Origin: Mytilus californianus
Lineage: Eukaryota; Mollusca; Bivalvia; Mytilida; Mytilidae
Direction of reading: 5' to 3'
DNA length: 64,000 bases
NCBI RefSeq assembly: GCF_021869535.1
Contig: NW_026262734.1
Coordinates: 89,409,285-89,473,284 of the forward strand
Shown here: piece by piece, positions 22,765 through 35,465 of the stretch
How positions within the stretch are numbered: position 1 is the first letter of the stretch
Layout of the letters: each line of letters opens with the position of its first letter
Notes under the pieces: generated by a model
What the model saw: the letters and a program-made list of their open reading frames with translations, nothing else
Database searches by the model: none
What the model was told of the DNA's origin: nothing
Translations under genes and position numbers: made by a program

Positions 22765-25700
22765 AAAGCGTATGAACTATTAAAATTCTAAAATTTAAAA
22801 GGTGACGACAGTTAGGATGTCACAAGAAAGACCGCATGGATATACATTCCCAATAAACAGCACTGACCAATCTAAGCTTGTATAACATTTCAAATTTGAC
22901 AACGGTAGAGTTATAACGACAGAGGCTGCGTATTTAAACATCCCAAATCAATAGCAGTTTGATAATGATAAGAAAAAAATAACAATAAACTTTGACTAAG
23001 GTTAAATAGTTGAACGTGACGTACTTGTACATCCCTCCAAAATGAATGGAAACAAGCAATTTAAACTGATATAATTACAAAAAAAATTAGAGTTGACAAG
23101 GGTAAAGAAATAGAAACAAAGACTGTGTATTAATAAGTAATTTAACCCAAATGTAGTCTCTGTTTCTTTTTCTTTAATGGTTACATTCATTTTGGAGGGG
23201 TGTACAAGAATTTGATTGGGTATAACGATTCAATGCGTCACGTGGTTTTGACGCCATTGGAATTTGAATGTAAACAAACAGGTTCAGCAGCTTTAGTATG
23301 GAACAACATCGTACATTCAGTGACTGAGAAATAATTATGAGTAACTAAGCTTGGCAATACATGGTAATAAAAAAAACAAAGCTAAGCCTTCAGAAAAAAA
23401 AAATAAAAAAATGTCCTTAGGTGAACAACTTACCACCATTGCGGGATATACAACAGTTCCTTTAGTCTGATGGATCTTTTACGCCAAGAAGCAATTCATC
23501 AAGTAAATAATTTATACAAACTAAGTGATAACTTGCAATGCCGATCTCGTGACCAATTGTCTGATCTTGAACTTCACGACATTCAAGTAAGCCTTAGTGA
23601 TATCAAACGTATTAAATCACATAAGCTTCACGTCAAGCAGATAAACAATTTTAAACGTGATGGTATGCAAATTAACCACCCTTTAAACAGATTTTCAAAA
23701 AATTCAATTTAAAAGCCTCGCAACCGTAGATTTCGAAGAACAAGTCAAATTCCGGTCAATTCCAACAACACGGTTGTCAATTTGTCAACAGTCTCTTTAA
23801 CTGAGGATGAAATTAAAGTCTTATCTAAGGGTTTGAATATTTGCCCTACTCCCAGTAACATAGATAATATTAAACTGGAAGATGACCTTAATAACTTTGC
23901 CAGAACCCCCGAATTAAAGAATACTTTGGTAACAAAGATAACGAGGAAGACTAAGACACGTCTGACTCGGAGGAAGAAATCAGAATTCCGCAGTTTAAGA
24001 AGAAGAGTTCATGGATTCCAAAACCAAGCAAATCTGCTACACTGGAAGATGTTATCGACAAAATCAAATCGGATGTTGTTCATCTAGCTAGCAACAAGTA
24101 CTCGTCCTTTTATAATACCTCTTCTGACGATAAAAAAACTATACAATCGCTGAAAAACCGAGATGATATTGTGATAAAACCAGCGGACAAGGGAAGTGCC
24201 GTTGTGAAAATGGACAAAGCTAACTACATCGCGGAAGCAGAGCGTCAGCTCTCTGATGAAAGATTTTAAAAGAAGCTTGACTATGACCCTACTTCCGAGT
24301 TTAGTTCCAAAATTATTACTGTGTTACAAACCATGCACAATGACGGTCACACAGATAAGGATACAATCGGATATTTAAAACCAGAGAACACCAAGCCTGG
24401 TCGATTGTATCATCTTCCCAAAATACACAAGGTTAACAACCCTGGAAGACCCATTGTATCCGCGAACGGCCATCCGACTGAGAAAATCTCGGAATTCGTA
24501 GACTTTCATTTAAGATCTCATGTAGAAAATCTTCCTTCTCACATTCAAGACACTACAGATTACCTTCGTAAAATGGAATCCATGAACCCTCTCCCTAAGT
24601 AAACTCTCCTTGTCACTTTGTCACCTCATTGTATACCAACATACCTGATGATGACGGAATACAATCGTGTAAGGAAATATGGGACTCGCGCAACACTTTA
24701 GAACCACCTACCGAATGGTTAGTCCAACTGCTTACTCTTGTTCCGAAATGCAACAATTTCACCTTTAATGGTGAACATTACCTACAGATAAACGGGACAG
24801 CGATGGGGACGAAAATGGCGCCGTCTTACGCCAATATTTTCATTGGCAAATTAGAGAAACAGATCATTTCAACATCTTTACCCAAACCTCTGTCTTGGTT
24901 CCGTTTCATCAATGATGTTGACATGAAATGGATTGTATCCCAACAAAAATTGGATGCTTTTATCAGATATGCAAACAACGCCCACCAGTCAATTAAATTT
25001 ACATATGAAATTTCCGACTCAAAAATATCTTTCTTAGACAAAACTACATCTTTAAAGGACGGTGTCATATCATCAGACCTCTACTGTAAACCTACAGATA
25101 AACATCAGTACCTTTCTCCCCAAATCTGTCACCCAAAACACTGTACAAAAAGTATCCCGTACAGTCAAGCTATCAGAGTGAAGCGGATTTGCTCCTATGA
25201 GGAGGATGTCACTAAACGGTTACAGGAACTTCTCTGATTTTTTTACCAAACGAAGTTATAAGAAACGGGACATAGATAATGGTTTTGCGACCTATTACAG
25301 TAGAAACAGAAGAGGCACAGCAAAATAGTTCCGTTTGTTTTAACATACAATCCTGCCTTTACTAACCTTTCACGTTTGATCCGTGCCAATTGGCAAATTA
25401 TTGCCAAGCACCCACAATTATTCAAGATCTTTCCCAAACCTCCTATCTTAGCTTTTCGGAGACCAGCAAGTCTGGAAGACTTATTTGTGAGAGCTGACGT
25501 CCCCCCAAATAAAAGCTGTTGAACTGCAGGATGGTGCAAGTCGTGTGGTAACAGACGATGTCTGATATGCCAACAAATACTGAATACTCAAACATTTACT
25601 TGCCACTCCACTGGGTCTGTGTACACTATTTTTTGCAATGTAACTTGCAAAAACTAGAATGTCGTATACCTTCTTCAGTGTCGATGTGGCATGCAGTATG

Positions 25701-26330
25701 TTGGCGAGACAGAACAGCCATTCAACAAACGCATGAATGGTCATCGAAGGGACTACACCTGCAAGCCCGATCTCCCCGTAAGTCGTCACGCCCACGCTGC
25801 TCTCAAAAACCTTACCATCATAATCATAGACCACAACGAGGGTTGGTCAAGGGCCGACAGACTTGCTCGGGAAAGGGTTTGGATAAAAAAAGCGAAGGAC
25901 AGTTTCAGCCAAAGGGCATAAATAAAAAGACATAGAATGAATCACTATTTTCCCTACCATCACTTGTACCATCACTTGTTTCCAGTAACTCAGGGTTCCG
26001 TACTGGACTCTTATAGTTTTAAGATTTTTTTTAATTCTACCAGTTTAAATTACAGAGTTCTGTTTATTTGGGAGGGATGTACAAGTACGCAGTCACGTTC
26101 AATTATTCTTAGTCAAAATGTATTATTATTTTTTATCATTAACCAACTGCTATTTATTTTGGATGTTTAAATACGCAGCCTCTGTCTTATTTACTCTACC
26201 GTGGTCAAATATTATACCAACATAGATCGGTCAGTGCTGTTTATCGGGAATGTATTTCCACGCAATCGTTGTTGTAACATCTTATCTGTTGTCACCTTTG
26301 AGATTTTAAAGTTGTACCAATTCATATCAC
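22765..26330 (+). mobile_element. Penelope-like element (PLE-1) with inverted terminal repeats
   Basis: A decayed RT/GIY-YIG reading frame (23411-25921) lies between roughly 300-bp inverted repeats. Left arm about 22765-23100: AAAGGTGAC..ACATTCCCAATAAACAGCACTGACC..CAGAGGCTGCGTATTTAAACATCC..GTACTTGTACATCCCTCC. The right arm, about 26000-26330, carries the same blocks in reverse order and orientation. A further short inverted copy of the CATTCATTTTGGAGGGGTGTACAAG block is at 23185-23210. Penelope elements are known to have terminal repeats in direct or inverted orientation, which fits. Confidence 0.7.
23411..25921 (+). pseudogene. Penelope-type reverse transcriptase with C-terminal GIY-YIG endonuclease, decayed
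   Basis: Once a single polyprotein that copies RNA into DNA and nicks the target. Fragments in different frames follow the Penelope order: N-terminal LSKGLNICPTP (about 23820); DIVIKPADKGSAVVKMDK (about 24170); LYHLPKIHK and GRPIVSANGHPTEKIS (about 24400-24490); LYTNIP (about 24630); GTAMGTKMAPSYANIF (about 24790); the catalytic region WFRFINDVDMKW (about 24895); ISFLD; PYSQAIRVKRICS; and a GIY-YIG part, CGMQYVGETEQPFNKRMNGHR (about 25690), ending at 25921. Breaks include stops near 23470, 23710, 24268 and 24600 and several frameshifts. The usual DD of the catalytic motif reads ND here. It cannot make a working enzyme as it stands. Confidence 0.85.
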
Positions 26331-26531
26331 ACATTACTTTTTTTATTTGAAGCATATCTTTGCAGTCTCTGTTGTAAATAGCTATAAAACCTAAGTCATT
26401 TTCGAAATGTTAGAATTGTACTAGCGTCTCTATGATGTTCTGGTAAAACAGTTTTATTGTATAGATTTTAAGATTATTATAGTTTTATAATCAGAATATA
26501 TTGATATGATTCATTTTACATCGTGATCATA

Positions 26532-26558
26532 CTGGTGAAGGATATCTGTTATCCGAAA
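26532..26558 (+). ncRNA. Hammerhead-like core behind PLE-1 (one core base off)
   Basis: CTGGTGA, then GGAT and ATCC able to pair around ATCTGTT as stem II, then GAAA. This is the hammerhead core order, with CTGGTGA in place of CTGATGA. It sits about 200 bases beyond the right inverted repeat of PLE-1 and on the same strand. The changed base argues against activity. Confidence 0.35.
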
Positions 26559-26639
26559 TATTTAACATTTGTTCATTTTATTATTATGTTTTGGTGATGT
26601 TGTACGCTTTTAGACTTGTTATATAACATATTTTGTAGT

Positions 26640-27020
26640 GTACTTATATATGTTACTGATACACTTCTGTCCCAGGTTAGGGGGAGGTTTGGGATCCCGC
26701 TAACATGTTTAACCCCGCCAGATGCTGTATGTATGTGCCTGTCCCAAGTCAGGAGCCTGTAATTCAGTGGTTGTAGTTTGTTGATGTGTTACATATTTGT
26801 GTTTCGTTAATTTTCTGTACATAAAATAGGCCGTTAGTTTTCTTGTTTGAATTGTTTTACATTAATTTTGTCATTTCGTTGCCTTTTATAGCTGACTATG
26901 CGGTATGGGCTTTGTTCATTGTTGAAGGCCGTACGGTGACCTATAGTTGTTGATTTCTGTGTCATTTGGTCTCTTGTGGAGAGTTGTCTCATTGGCAATC
27001 ATACCACATCTTTTTTTTTA
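26640..27020 (+). repeat. Dispersed repeat family A, 3' part
   Basis: Contains CCCAGGTTAGGGGGAGG, GGGATCCCGCTAACATGTTT, CTGTCCCAAGTCAGGAGCCTG, then GGTATGGGCTTTG..GGCCGTACGGTGACC and ends GAGAGTTGTCTCATTGGCAATCATACCACATCTTTTT. The same series recurs at 44835-45190 (inverted), 51070-51450 and 62050-62690, with fragments at 58710 and 60400. The position behind PLE-1 suggests it may be that family's 3' region, but it also occurs alone. Confidence 0.8.
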
Positions 27021-27224
27021 TATGGGCAGACTATTTGCAGTAATGACAAAATTTCACATGATGTTTTTGAATGCTGATCTTTATGACTCCCGTACAATAA
27101 AATTTTGTTATGATATAGACTTCTCAACCGGTCTCATTTTTTGTGGGCATATTAAACTAGAATTCTTGTTATGTGTATCTAAATTTTAATACTCCATTTT
27201 AAAGATACATTCTCCTTATGTAAA

Positions 27225-27400
27225 CATCATGTCGTGTCAAAACAAAAGGTTACTGTATTCAATTACCGTTTGCATCCCATGTTTGTGTTTAATCTACATC
27301 GTCGATATTGACACCTGTAACACATTTATTTAGAGTAAACAAAGGGAGAAAGGGGGCGAGTTTTCTAGGTAGTTCATCTTATGTATCACTATAAAACTAC
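27225..27400 (+). repeat. Repeat shared with 54910-55080
   Basis: GTCGTGTCAAA..GTTACTGTATT.GATTACCGTT.GCATCCCAT, TCGTCGATATTGA.ACCTG.AACACAT.TATTTAGAGTAAAC, GGGAGAAAG.GGG and AGTTCATCT..ATGTATCAC occur in the same order in both copies. Both are followed within 300 bases by a SINE-like body. Confidence 0.65.
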
Positions 27401-27474
27401 ATTATAATATGTGTAATTTGTTTTAATCAATGTGTTATGTATTGCTTTGTAAAAGGTGAGACGTTAATAAAATA

Positions 27475-27690
27475 TTGTATTGTATTGTATTGCATTTAAT
27501 GTGGGTCCGGATAAGTACGGAGGAAATTGTGGCAAGTGTATTAGACTCGATTGCTAGCTTTCCTGGGGAAGGTCGGTGCTTCTCTAAGATCACTCCGTCT
27601 TCATTATCCCATAAAAATGAAATGGCATGATACAGTCAAGGTCGCTTAAAATAGGGTTAAACATAAACGAACAAATAATTATATAAATGG
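27475..27690 (+). repeat. (TATTG)n tract and diverged SINE-like body
   Basis: TATTGTATTGTATTGTATTG at about 27472-27491 is a short pentamer tract. Following it, GCAAGTGTATTAGACTCGAT..TTTCCTG.GGAAGGTCGGTG.TTCTCT..CACTCC parallels the body of the SINE at 55882-56136 but is well diverged and lacks the tRNA-like head. GGATAAGTACGGAGGAAAT at 27506 also occurs at 55469. Confidence 0.45.
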
Positions 27691-28162
27691 AGGAAACATT
27701 TATTGAATTACGGGACATACTAAAAAAATGCTATTAAAGCCTTGGAAAATCAAGGTTAATGTGAACCACAAATCTAGAAGAAAAATCTGATATTTGAACT
27801 TTGTTTGAACTTATTTAGAAATTGATGTTCTATAAACATCCTTACCCCACGAAAAACTACCTATCTGTTCTTTTTCCTTAATCTATATCGTCTAATGGAC
27901 GTTACTCACACATTCAGGATAAATATTCAATTGTTTATTAACCAAATGTTTTACAACATATAGGTACATGTATAATCAATATATACTAAATATAGATTAC
28001 AAAAATAAACGATCAAGACAATACAGACAGAAGTATTAAATACACAAAAAGTAAATACATATAAATATATATCCAAATAGCAAATATATATACAAATGAA
28101 TTACAAATCAACTTACTGAAAACAGTCATTTCTGAGCTTCAGTGCTCTAAATATATATTTCC

Positions 28163-31100
28163 TTAGTTGCACAAGTCTTTTACATTAGTAGTGCTTAATA
28201 ATTGTACAAGTTTATAAACAGATGGCTTACGCCAATAATATGGTTTTATCAAACATTCACGCAAATTTGAATATAAAGGACATGATAAAATAAAATGCAT
28301 TTTATCCTCAATATCATCAATACACAATGTACAGGTTCTAAGGTTTCTTTTTACATTAGAATACCTTCCCTATATATAGCTAGATTATGTGATGACAATC
28401 TAAATTTAACAATACACTTTTTGTAAATTTCGGGTATTGGTTTACATAAATATGACTGCAAAGAAAAATTGGATATCATATATCTATACAAAAAACATTT
28501 TGATGAACTATCTAAAGTAGCATCAAACTCTTGTTTGACAATATCGCATAGTCTCTGTTTAATGAACATAATATGATCTTTACATAAAGAATTTTGTGAA
28601 TACCACAAATCATTTAAACCAAGATGGAACAATTCCTTTCGTATATTACAAACCCAGTTATTTTTGTCATTTGGATTCTTTAAACACATATCATATAAAT
28701 AATTGTAACAACCATGAAATATACAATTGTTATTATTCAATACCTTAATCCAATATTTAAATATACGCAATTTCCTGGTTACTAACATTGGAAATCTGCC
28801 AAGTTCATAATAAACCATGACATTCGGTGTACTTGTTTTAACATTCAAAATTCTTTTACCAAAATCAATATGTATTTTTTCTACGTCTTGAGCTTTATGG
28901 AAGCCCCATATTTCAGAACCATAACATAGAATACTACTCACATATGTATCAAATAATGACAATAACGTGTCATAATTAAATGTAAATTGTCTAATATTGC
29001 TAAATAAACAAAACATAGCTTTTCTACTTTGTTCTGCAACTTTTTTTTGTGCAACAGCAATTTTTCCATTGAAATTAACAACAACACCTAGATAAGTTAA
29101 TTTGTTAACAATATCTATTTGTACATCATCAAAAAACCATTTATCTTCTTCCTTTACTAAGCCACCATTTCAAGAAATTACAATTTTGGTTTTATCAATA
29201 TTTACAGTTAATTTCAATTTCTTAGTATAATCATACAATGCATCTAACATCTCTTTCAAACCATCTTTGGTTTCCGAAAAAAAATGACCATGTCATATGC
29301 ATACATTAATAAAAATAAACTTAGTTCTTTCAACTCTACAACTTTACAATTATTGTTTATAAACTCAATCTCACAATCATTAACATATAAAGCAAACAAA
29401 ATGGGCGACAATACCTCCCTTTGCATTAAACCAACATTATTTTTGAAAAAGTCTGGTCTGTGTAAAACCCATTTATTGTTACTCATGATTTGACATTTAA
29501 ATACATAGACTTAATAACTGACAGTAATTTTCCTTGTATACCAATTTTAGACAATTTAAACCATAAATTCATTCGATCAATAGTGTCAAAAGCTTTTGTA
29601 TAATCAACAAAACAGCAATTCAGTTTCTTCATTTCTGACAGTTTTTTTGAAATAATACTTTGTAGAGAAAAAAAATTGCATCAACAGTGGAAATTCCGTT
29701 TCTAAATCCAAATTGAGCATCAGTTATTGTATCATACGTGTTTGCCCATGCAATTAGTCTATTGTTTATAATGTGTGTAAAAAGTTTGGCTAAGCAACTG
29801 ACTAGACTTATGTCTCGAAAGTTATTCGGGTCACCTGGGTCGCCGCGTTTGAAGACTGGTACCATAACTGCAATAGACCATGATTCTGGAAAAAGTCCTG
29901 AAACTAATATACTATTAAATAATTTATTGAACACTGGCATCAACATATCCTGAAATTAGATGAAATATTCATTCAACAATCCATAAATACCATGACTCTT
30001 ACTTCTCTTTAAACTAGATATAGCACATAATATTTCTTTATTGGTGATAACACAATCTAATTCCTCATAAATTAAACCGGTATTTAATCATTATTTGAAT
30101 TTCCATTTCTTGAATTTTCCTCTGAATTAATTGCGGACGCTATTCGTTTAAAATGATCAAAAAATTCCTTTCCCGTAGCTTTGGGTTTAACTTTACACTT
30201 AGATGAAAACTTTCTATAAAATAGTTTAGGATTGTGTCGCTTTAAGCTTTCTAACATATTTCCTTGCTGTTTTTTATAATTCCGTTTCAGTTTTGCTTCA
30301 AGTAATTTATAATTTCGTTTTGCTGTTACTAAGTTCAGATGATGTGTACTACACTTGCTATGGTTAAACACATTTAGACATCTTTTATAATGATTATACC
30401 GACGTTTACATTCATCATTAAACCATGGTTTGTCTTCAATCGTAGAAATAATTCTGTCCTGTTTCTTCCGGGACGTTCTTACTTTTTGCCTAACTTTAAA
30501 GTATGGCAACATGATTCAATTTAAAAATTCATTGAAGTCGTAAACAGTTTTATCTAATGCAATCCTGTGATTCAAAATTTAAATTTTCACACAAAGAGTT
30601 CAGATTGTCAATATTATTAGACAGTGATTCTTTACATTGAGATTTGTATTCATCCCTCCATTGAAAAGTTTTCCTTTCAACTCCATCATCAAATTCACAA
30701 TCAGTAATTAATTTATTCGTAAAATTCACATTCCTAATTTTTATTTCTAGGTGAAAACTTGCGTGATCAGAAAATTGCGTAAAACTGGATACAATAAATC
30801 TGTCAATAATGCTGAATAAATCAACAGTTGTTAGGAAATAATCAATAACTGAAAATCACTTTGGGCCGCAATATGTGTAGTCATTTGATAATCCATCTTT
30901 ATGACGACCATTTAATATCCTTAATCCTGTCGATTTACATAATTTTATTAGTTTCGAACCATAATCATTAAATATAGTATCTGGATTTATGCGTGAAGAT
31001 AACGAAGAGTCATTGCTATAATTGAATAGATTCGGTAGTTGATTTTGTCAAGTTATATGGACTGTTTCATCATCAAAGAAGTCAGAGACATTTGACGTTC

Positions 31101-31560
31101 TGCAATTTAAATAACCAACAAGACATAGTTTTCCTTTGGATGAATATGAAATTAGTTTGCCTTCCATTAATCGAAAAATATCACACTCGTATATTGAATG
31201 GTACTTTGAATTAATTGGAGGTATGTAGGCACCACATACATAAACATCCTGATCAAAATCAAATAACAATTTGTCGAATTTTAACCACACGAATGTATCA
31301 GCGATAGATTCAATAAAGGAAATATACGGACTGTATATGGTATTTATCATCACACATAACCCACCCCCTTGCGTACATTTTGATTTATTTCTCGGAATTG
31401 CGTTACACATAAACCCTTCTATGTCGAAAGTAAAATCATTACTTATCCAACATTCCGAAAGTATAACAATATCATAAGTTTTTAAATAGCTAACAAAAGC
31501 TTCATCATCCAGTTTATTTTGCAAACCACCGTTGACATTCCATGCTAGAAATTTAATATT
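28163..31560 (-). pseudogene. LINE ORF2: APE endonuclease plus reverse transcriptase, decayed
   Basis: It would nick DNA and reverse transcribe the element's RNA. Seen in order: FLAWNVNGG (about 31550), IVILSECWIS, GGGLCVMI, VYVCGAYIPP, and LVGYLNCRTSN, where the usual Asp of GDxN is Tyr. Then a linker beginning near PWFNDECKRR; RT blocks GDPGDPNNFRDISLVSCLAKLF and TDAQFGFRNGIST; and MYAYDMVIF, where the YADD motif has lost an Asp. The C-terminus has CTLCIDDIEDKMHFILSCP, a Cys/His zinc knuckle, and stops at 28163. Frameshifts and stops separate at least five frames (breaks near 31040, 30080, 29620, 29250 and 28350). Both mutated catalytic motifs show it is dead. Confidence 0.82.
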
Positions 31561-31590
31561 GCTATCTGGTAAGAAAACTTCACGTCTGTC

Positions 31591-33007
31591 CTAGTTCCCG
31601 TTGTCACCACCTTGAGCGCCCCCTTCATCCATAGCCTCGGGCTGTTTTTTTAAGTGACTGTGTTTGGTTTTGTCAAAAAGTTCAGTGACACCATCAAGAT
31701 ACAATTTATCACGTTTAAGTACTGATTTGAGTTTTTGCTTGCGTGCTTCTTTGTGTATTGGTAGTAGTTTTTTACGGATTTTCACAACTTCATGAGGAAA
31801 ATTTTCATTTACTCTGAAAGGTTTTCCCTTGAGGTGTTTAGGGGCTGCAAAACGAATGTCTTGTCGATCATTCCTGTTTTCAAATTTAACAACAATTGGT
31901 CTTATTTTCCCATCAAAATGTTTTCCTATTTTGTAAGATTTAACAATAGAAATTTCACGAACGATCTCGAGCTCAGTTCTAACAAAGGCTTTAACTAAGT
32001 CATCAATTACTTCATCCTTTTGTTCGTCAATACTATTAAAAACTAAGTTTTCGTTCAGCTTTTGACACTGCAGGTCTAGTACAGACGATCTCAAGCGCTC
32101 GTTATCTGTTTTTATAACATTAAGGCAATCTAAACTAACATTGTCAGATTTAGATTTTTTTTCATTTGCAATTTTCAAAATTTCCGCTTTAAAAACAGTG
32201 TTTTGCTTTTCGACTGAAGCTATTCTCTCGTGCAAAATTTTATTTTGGATTTTTGAAACTGCCATAATGTTTTTATTTTCTTTCGTAATATCGTCAAGTT
32301 TACCGCTTACAAAAACTGAACTTTTTTCAACATCTAATCGTTTATTAACTAGATTTCCTTTTAAATTTTGCACTTGGCTGTTTATTTTTCCTAAGTTGGT
32401 TGAAACACTGTCAAGCTTTAATACTTTTTTATCAATTTTGTCGAGACGACCTAGTTTCTGACCAAGACCTTCAGTCGGCTAAGTACTTCCGTTAGCAGCC
32501 TACTCACATCATTAGGTTGTTGATGAGGTAACAACGGCGGAGACTGCTGTGATTGGAAGGGGCCTTGGAATAGCATCGGTACATGATTAGCACGTTTTGA
32601 GGTTGGGCTTGCGGATATTGTAAGTATTGTGCTGGATATAATGGTGTACTAGTAGCAAGCTGAGGCGTATACCCGGTAGTTTTATTCGGGGTTGCATAGG
32701 TATGTTCATTTAAACTGTTTATACACGATAAGGCGTAAGACATGGTGTTCGATATTGATTCCTCCTTATCGATATTAACTACTTTACTGTTATCCAGACT
32801 TAATGCAGATTGGGATGCGCTACTATCTGAAACCTCGTCTTTTTTACGTTTCTTTTGTGGATTTGAAGTGCTACTTGTCTTTGTTAAGTCGCTTTTTTGT
32901 GGTAACGTTGCTGTGTCGTTGCTTTGTGGAAACTTTGTAGGGTCATTATATTTTGATGAAGAAGGGTTAATAGTTTTATTTTGACCAGGGCGCCTGTTCT
33001 TCGTCAT
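31591..33007 (-). pseudogene. LINE ORF1 protein, L1-like (coiled coil plus RRM-type domain), frameshifted
   Basis: RNA-binding chaperone-like protein of the LINE. It starts MTKNRRPGQNKT, with a Ser/Thr/Pro/Gln-rich N-terminal region, then a coiled coil (about LKLDSVSTNLGKINSQV and onward). An L1 ORF1-type RNA-binding part follows: NENLVFNSIDE, IGKHFDGKIRPIVVKFENR and GKPFRVNENFPHEVVKIRKK. At least one frameshift lies around 32470-32560, splitting the frame into 33007-32504 and 32373-31591. It sits immediately upstream of ORF2 on the same strand. Confidence 0.78.
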
Positions 33008-33059
33008 AACGGTTAACTATATTGTATATATCTACATTGATTAATAACTATCGTTTGAA

Positions 33060-34290
33060 CTATACTCGTATGTCTGTGTATACAATGTTGTTTACCTTTT
33101 CTCTCGATTCATCTACTCATACCAATGAAAACAATGAAAACTTCTTTCAGCAACAGTTTTTTGCTAATATGCACATATAATAATATAGAATAATCCAAGT
33201 TGCACTAGTTAAGTCCAAATTTAATTCTGATATATCCCATTAATTACACTTTAAATCATATTTTTGTCTACTCAAAATTCCTGACATTTGTCATGATCAG
33301 GTTCCATAACTCATCACACAGTGGTTTTATTGTTATCTTTGAAAAGTACTAAATCTGATTAGTTTTAGATAATTATGATATAATCAACAAAGTAATCAAA
33401 TATGTTCTAACTTTTTTGCTACTTATGTAGGTCCCTTATTATATTTTATCAACCTTGAAATATTTATAAATTCCACAGACTCTTCCATACAACTTATTAC
33501 AAATAAGACAACTCCCCTCCCAAACCCCATAGAACAGAATTCAATGGTAGACATTTCTCACTTGTAGATATGAAGTACCACACTTTTAAGTTTTAAAAAC
33601 CATTGCCATACAAACATGTGCATCAGGTATATCTCAGAAGCTAAATTCTCCAAAAGAGTATATTTGTATTATGTTTAATTTGTTTTTGCTAAATTGGTGA
33701 CATAAGGATCTTACATTATGCTATTGTGCATGTATGCCAGATGGCACATGCATTTAAATGAAGAAATAGCACAAACTTTCACTTCCCATGATATTTTTAT
33801 GAATTCTGTATAATGGCCTTTATTGACTTGTTTACCACATAATTTCTCAGTTGCTACATGCTCAAATTTGCTATTTTTAATGTCAAAATTACATTCATTG
33901 TGTCGTAAAGAATAGTTGCACCAAATAACATTTTGCCATTTAGGGTAAAAATATAACTTTTATTGTATAAGAACTATTTGTCAGTCTGTGTACGCTTTTT
34001 AATTATGTCCATGAAAAGTGTACTGCGCTAGTAAAATAAAAACTGGTAAAACTTTATTAATATGATTAATTCTGCAAAGTGAATAAATCTCAGTCAAATA
34101 GTAAATTGTTTAATATGAAACATCAACCTATGATATAATATTCTACACAGCCAGATATATGTATGTGTCTAGTTTTAAATGACCAACTATAATTAACAAT
34201 GTATACTTGTTTCCCAGGATTATAACCAAATACTGACCGGTCAGCAGCAATTTCCCGTAAAGAGGCTTAATTAGCCATACAAATGCAAAG
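33060..34290. other. No gene seen
   Basis: AT-rich sequence upstream of the LINE's first ATG. Part may be the LINE 5' UTR. I see no open frame of note and no repeat match. Confidence 0.4.
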
Positions 34291-34319
34291 ACATTTTATG
34301 ACAAGACAGGTTTGGAAGT

Positions 34320-34520
34320 AAAAAGTTTTGTTTTTCCTTGGAGATTATGTAGGATCAAATAGGAGGTCTGGATGGGTTTTAAAGGATAGAGAATAATGTG
34401 CACAATAAATAAAGAAAATGGACAAATAGACAAAACAATAAAAAAAAAAGAAAAAGAAGTAAAGAATAGAGAAAAATGGTATGAAAAATTAGAGGAGAAA
34501 GAACTGGGGGACCCTCTGAT
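34320..34520 (+). repeat. Dispersed purine-rich repeat family C, copy 1
   Basis: Iterated AGAATAGAGAAAAATGG / ATAAAGAAAATGG blocks with GGTCTGGATGGGTTTTAAAG at one side and GGGGGACCCTCTGATAGG at the other. Related arrays are at 61590-61790 (same strand) and 63110-63290 (opposite strand). The mirror-strand frame is a by-product of the low complexity. Confidence 0.6.
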
Positions 34521-34574
34521 AGGAAAGGTAGTTTTATGAAATGATTTATTTTTTAAGAATAATTCATACAGCAT

Positions 34575-35460
34575 ATAAACATGATAAAGGGAAACGATCT
34601 AAACTTAAACAGTATGCATGCTTAACAAAAAATGGCAGGACTATATGGTGCTTCCAAAAAAAATATGTTTTAATTTTCGATCTGCATTACAGTATTCATG
34701 AAAAGCAGTTCACGTGTTCGATTAGCTCTTTATTTCCATAACGAAAGTGCATTAATTATGCAACAATGAAAATTGCAACAACAAACTTTATAAAATTATG
34801 AAATTGCAGTTTTCGGTTATTCAACTCATCCTTGATGTTTTTAAATAAAATTAATTATTGTGATAATCAAAATTTTTTGTAATGATTAATTAAGACAATA
34901 GGCATGACTTACGATATCATTGCGCAACCACCTGCGCAGACAGCGCGAAAATTCAAACCCCCGAACTAACTTAACCTTTTATTAGAGATTTGATGATTTT
35001 CAAAACAAATGTAAGAACGTTTTTCGCCAATTTTATGTGCTTTCTTTACTTATGTTAACCTAATTTGAAAGAATTCAATCATTTATATCTCAGAAAACAA
35101 AAGATAAAGGTATTTTTTTTAGTGGTATACAAAATACCAAAATCTGTGACATAGCCCATTTAATGTTTATTGACCTTAAGGAGAATCTAAAAAGTGTATG
35201 TCCAAAGACTTTTCAAAATGAATATGATAAGCGAGTAGTAAGAAATAGATCAAAGTTCTTAATAGATAAAAAGAACGCATGGGACAAACTTGAAGATTTG
35301 GGTGAGATGTGAGCTGTTTCATCGTATTGTCGACTATACTGTGCCTTTAAGATGAAGACCACCAACAAAAAATTCCTTCCCATTGCTTTTTATTTGTCAA
35401 GTATGTGTGGTTTATAATCTTCATGAATTAATTTACCATTTTCCATCGTTTCTATTACTA
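34575..35460. other. No gene seen
   Basis: AT-rich, between repeat family C and the 3' end of the second Penelope-like element. No feature recognised. Confidence 0.4.
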
Positions 35461-35465
35461 ATAAA

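Larger units (their letters stand above)
27920..33010 (-). mobile_element. Non-LTR retrotransposon LINE-1 in this window (L1-type ORF1), decayed
   Basis: Running right to left: an ORF1 with coiled coil and RRM-like domain (33007-31591), an APE-type endonuclease (about 31560-31048), a linker (30512-30084), RT (about 29950-29250) and a C-terminal Cys/His knuckle (about 28320). AATAAA on the minus strand (27939-27934) lies near the 3' end. Order and spacing are those of an autonomous LINE. The 5' end beyond 33010 is not defined. Confidence 0.85.
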
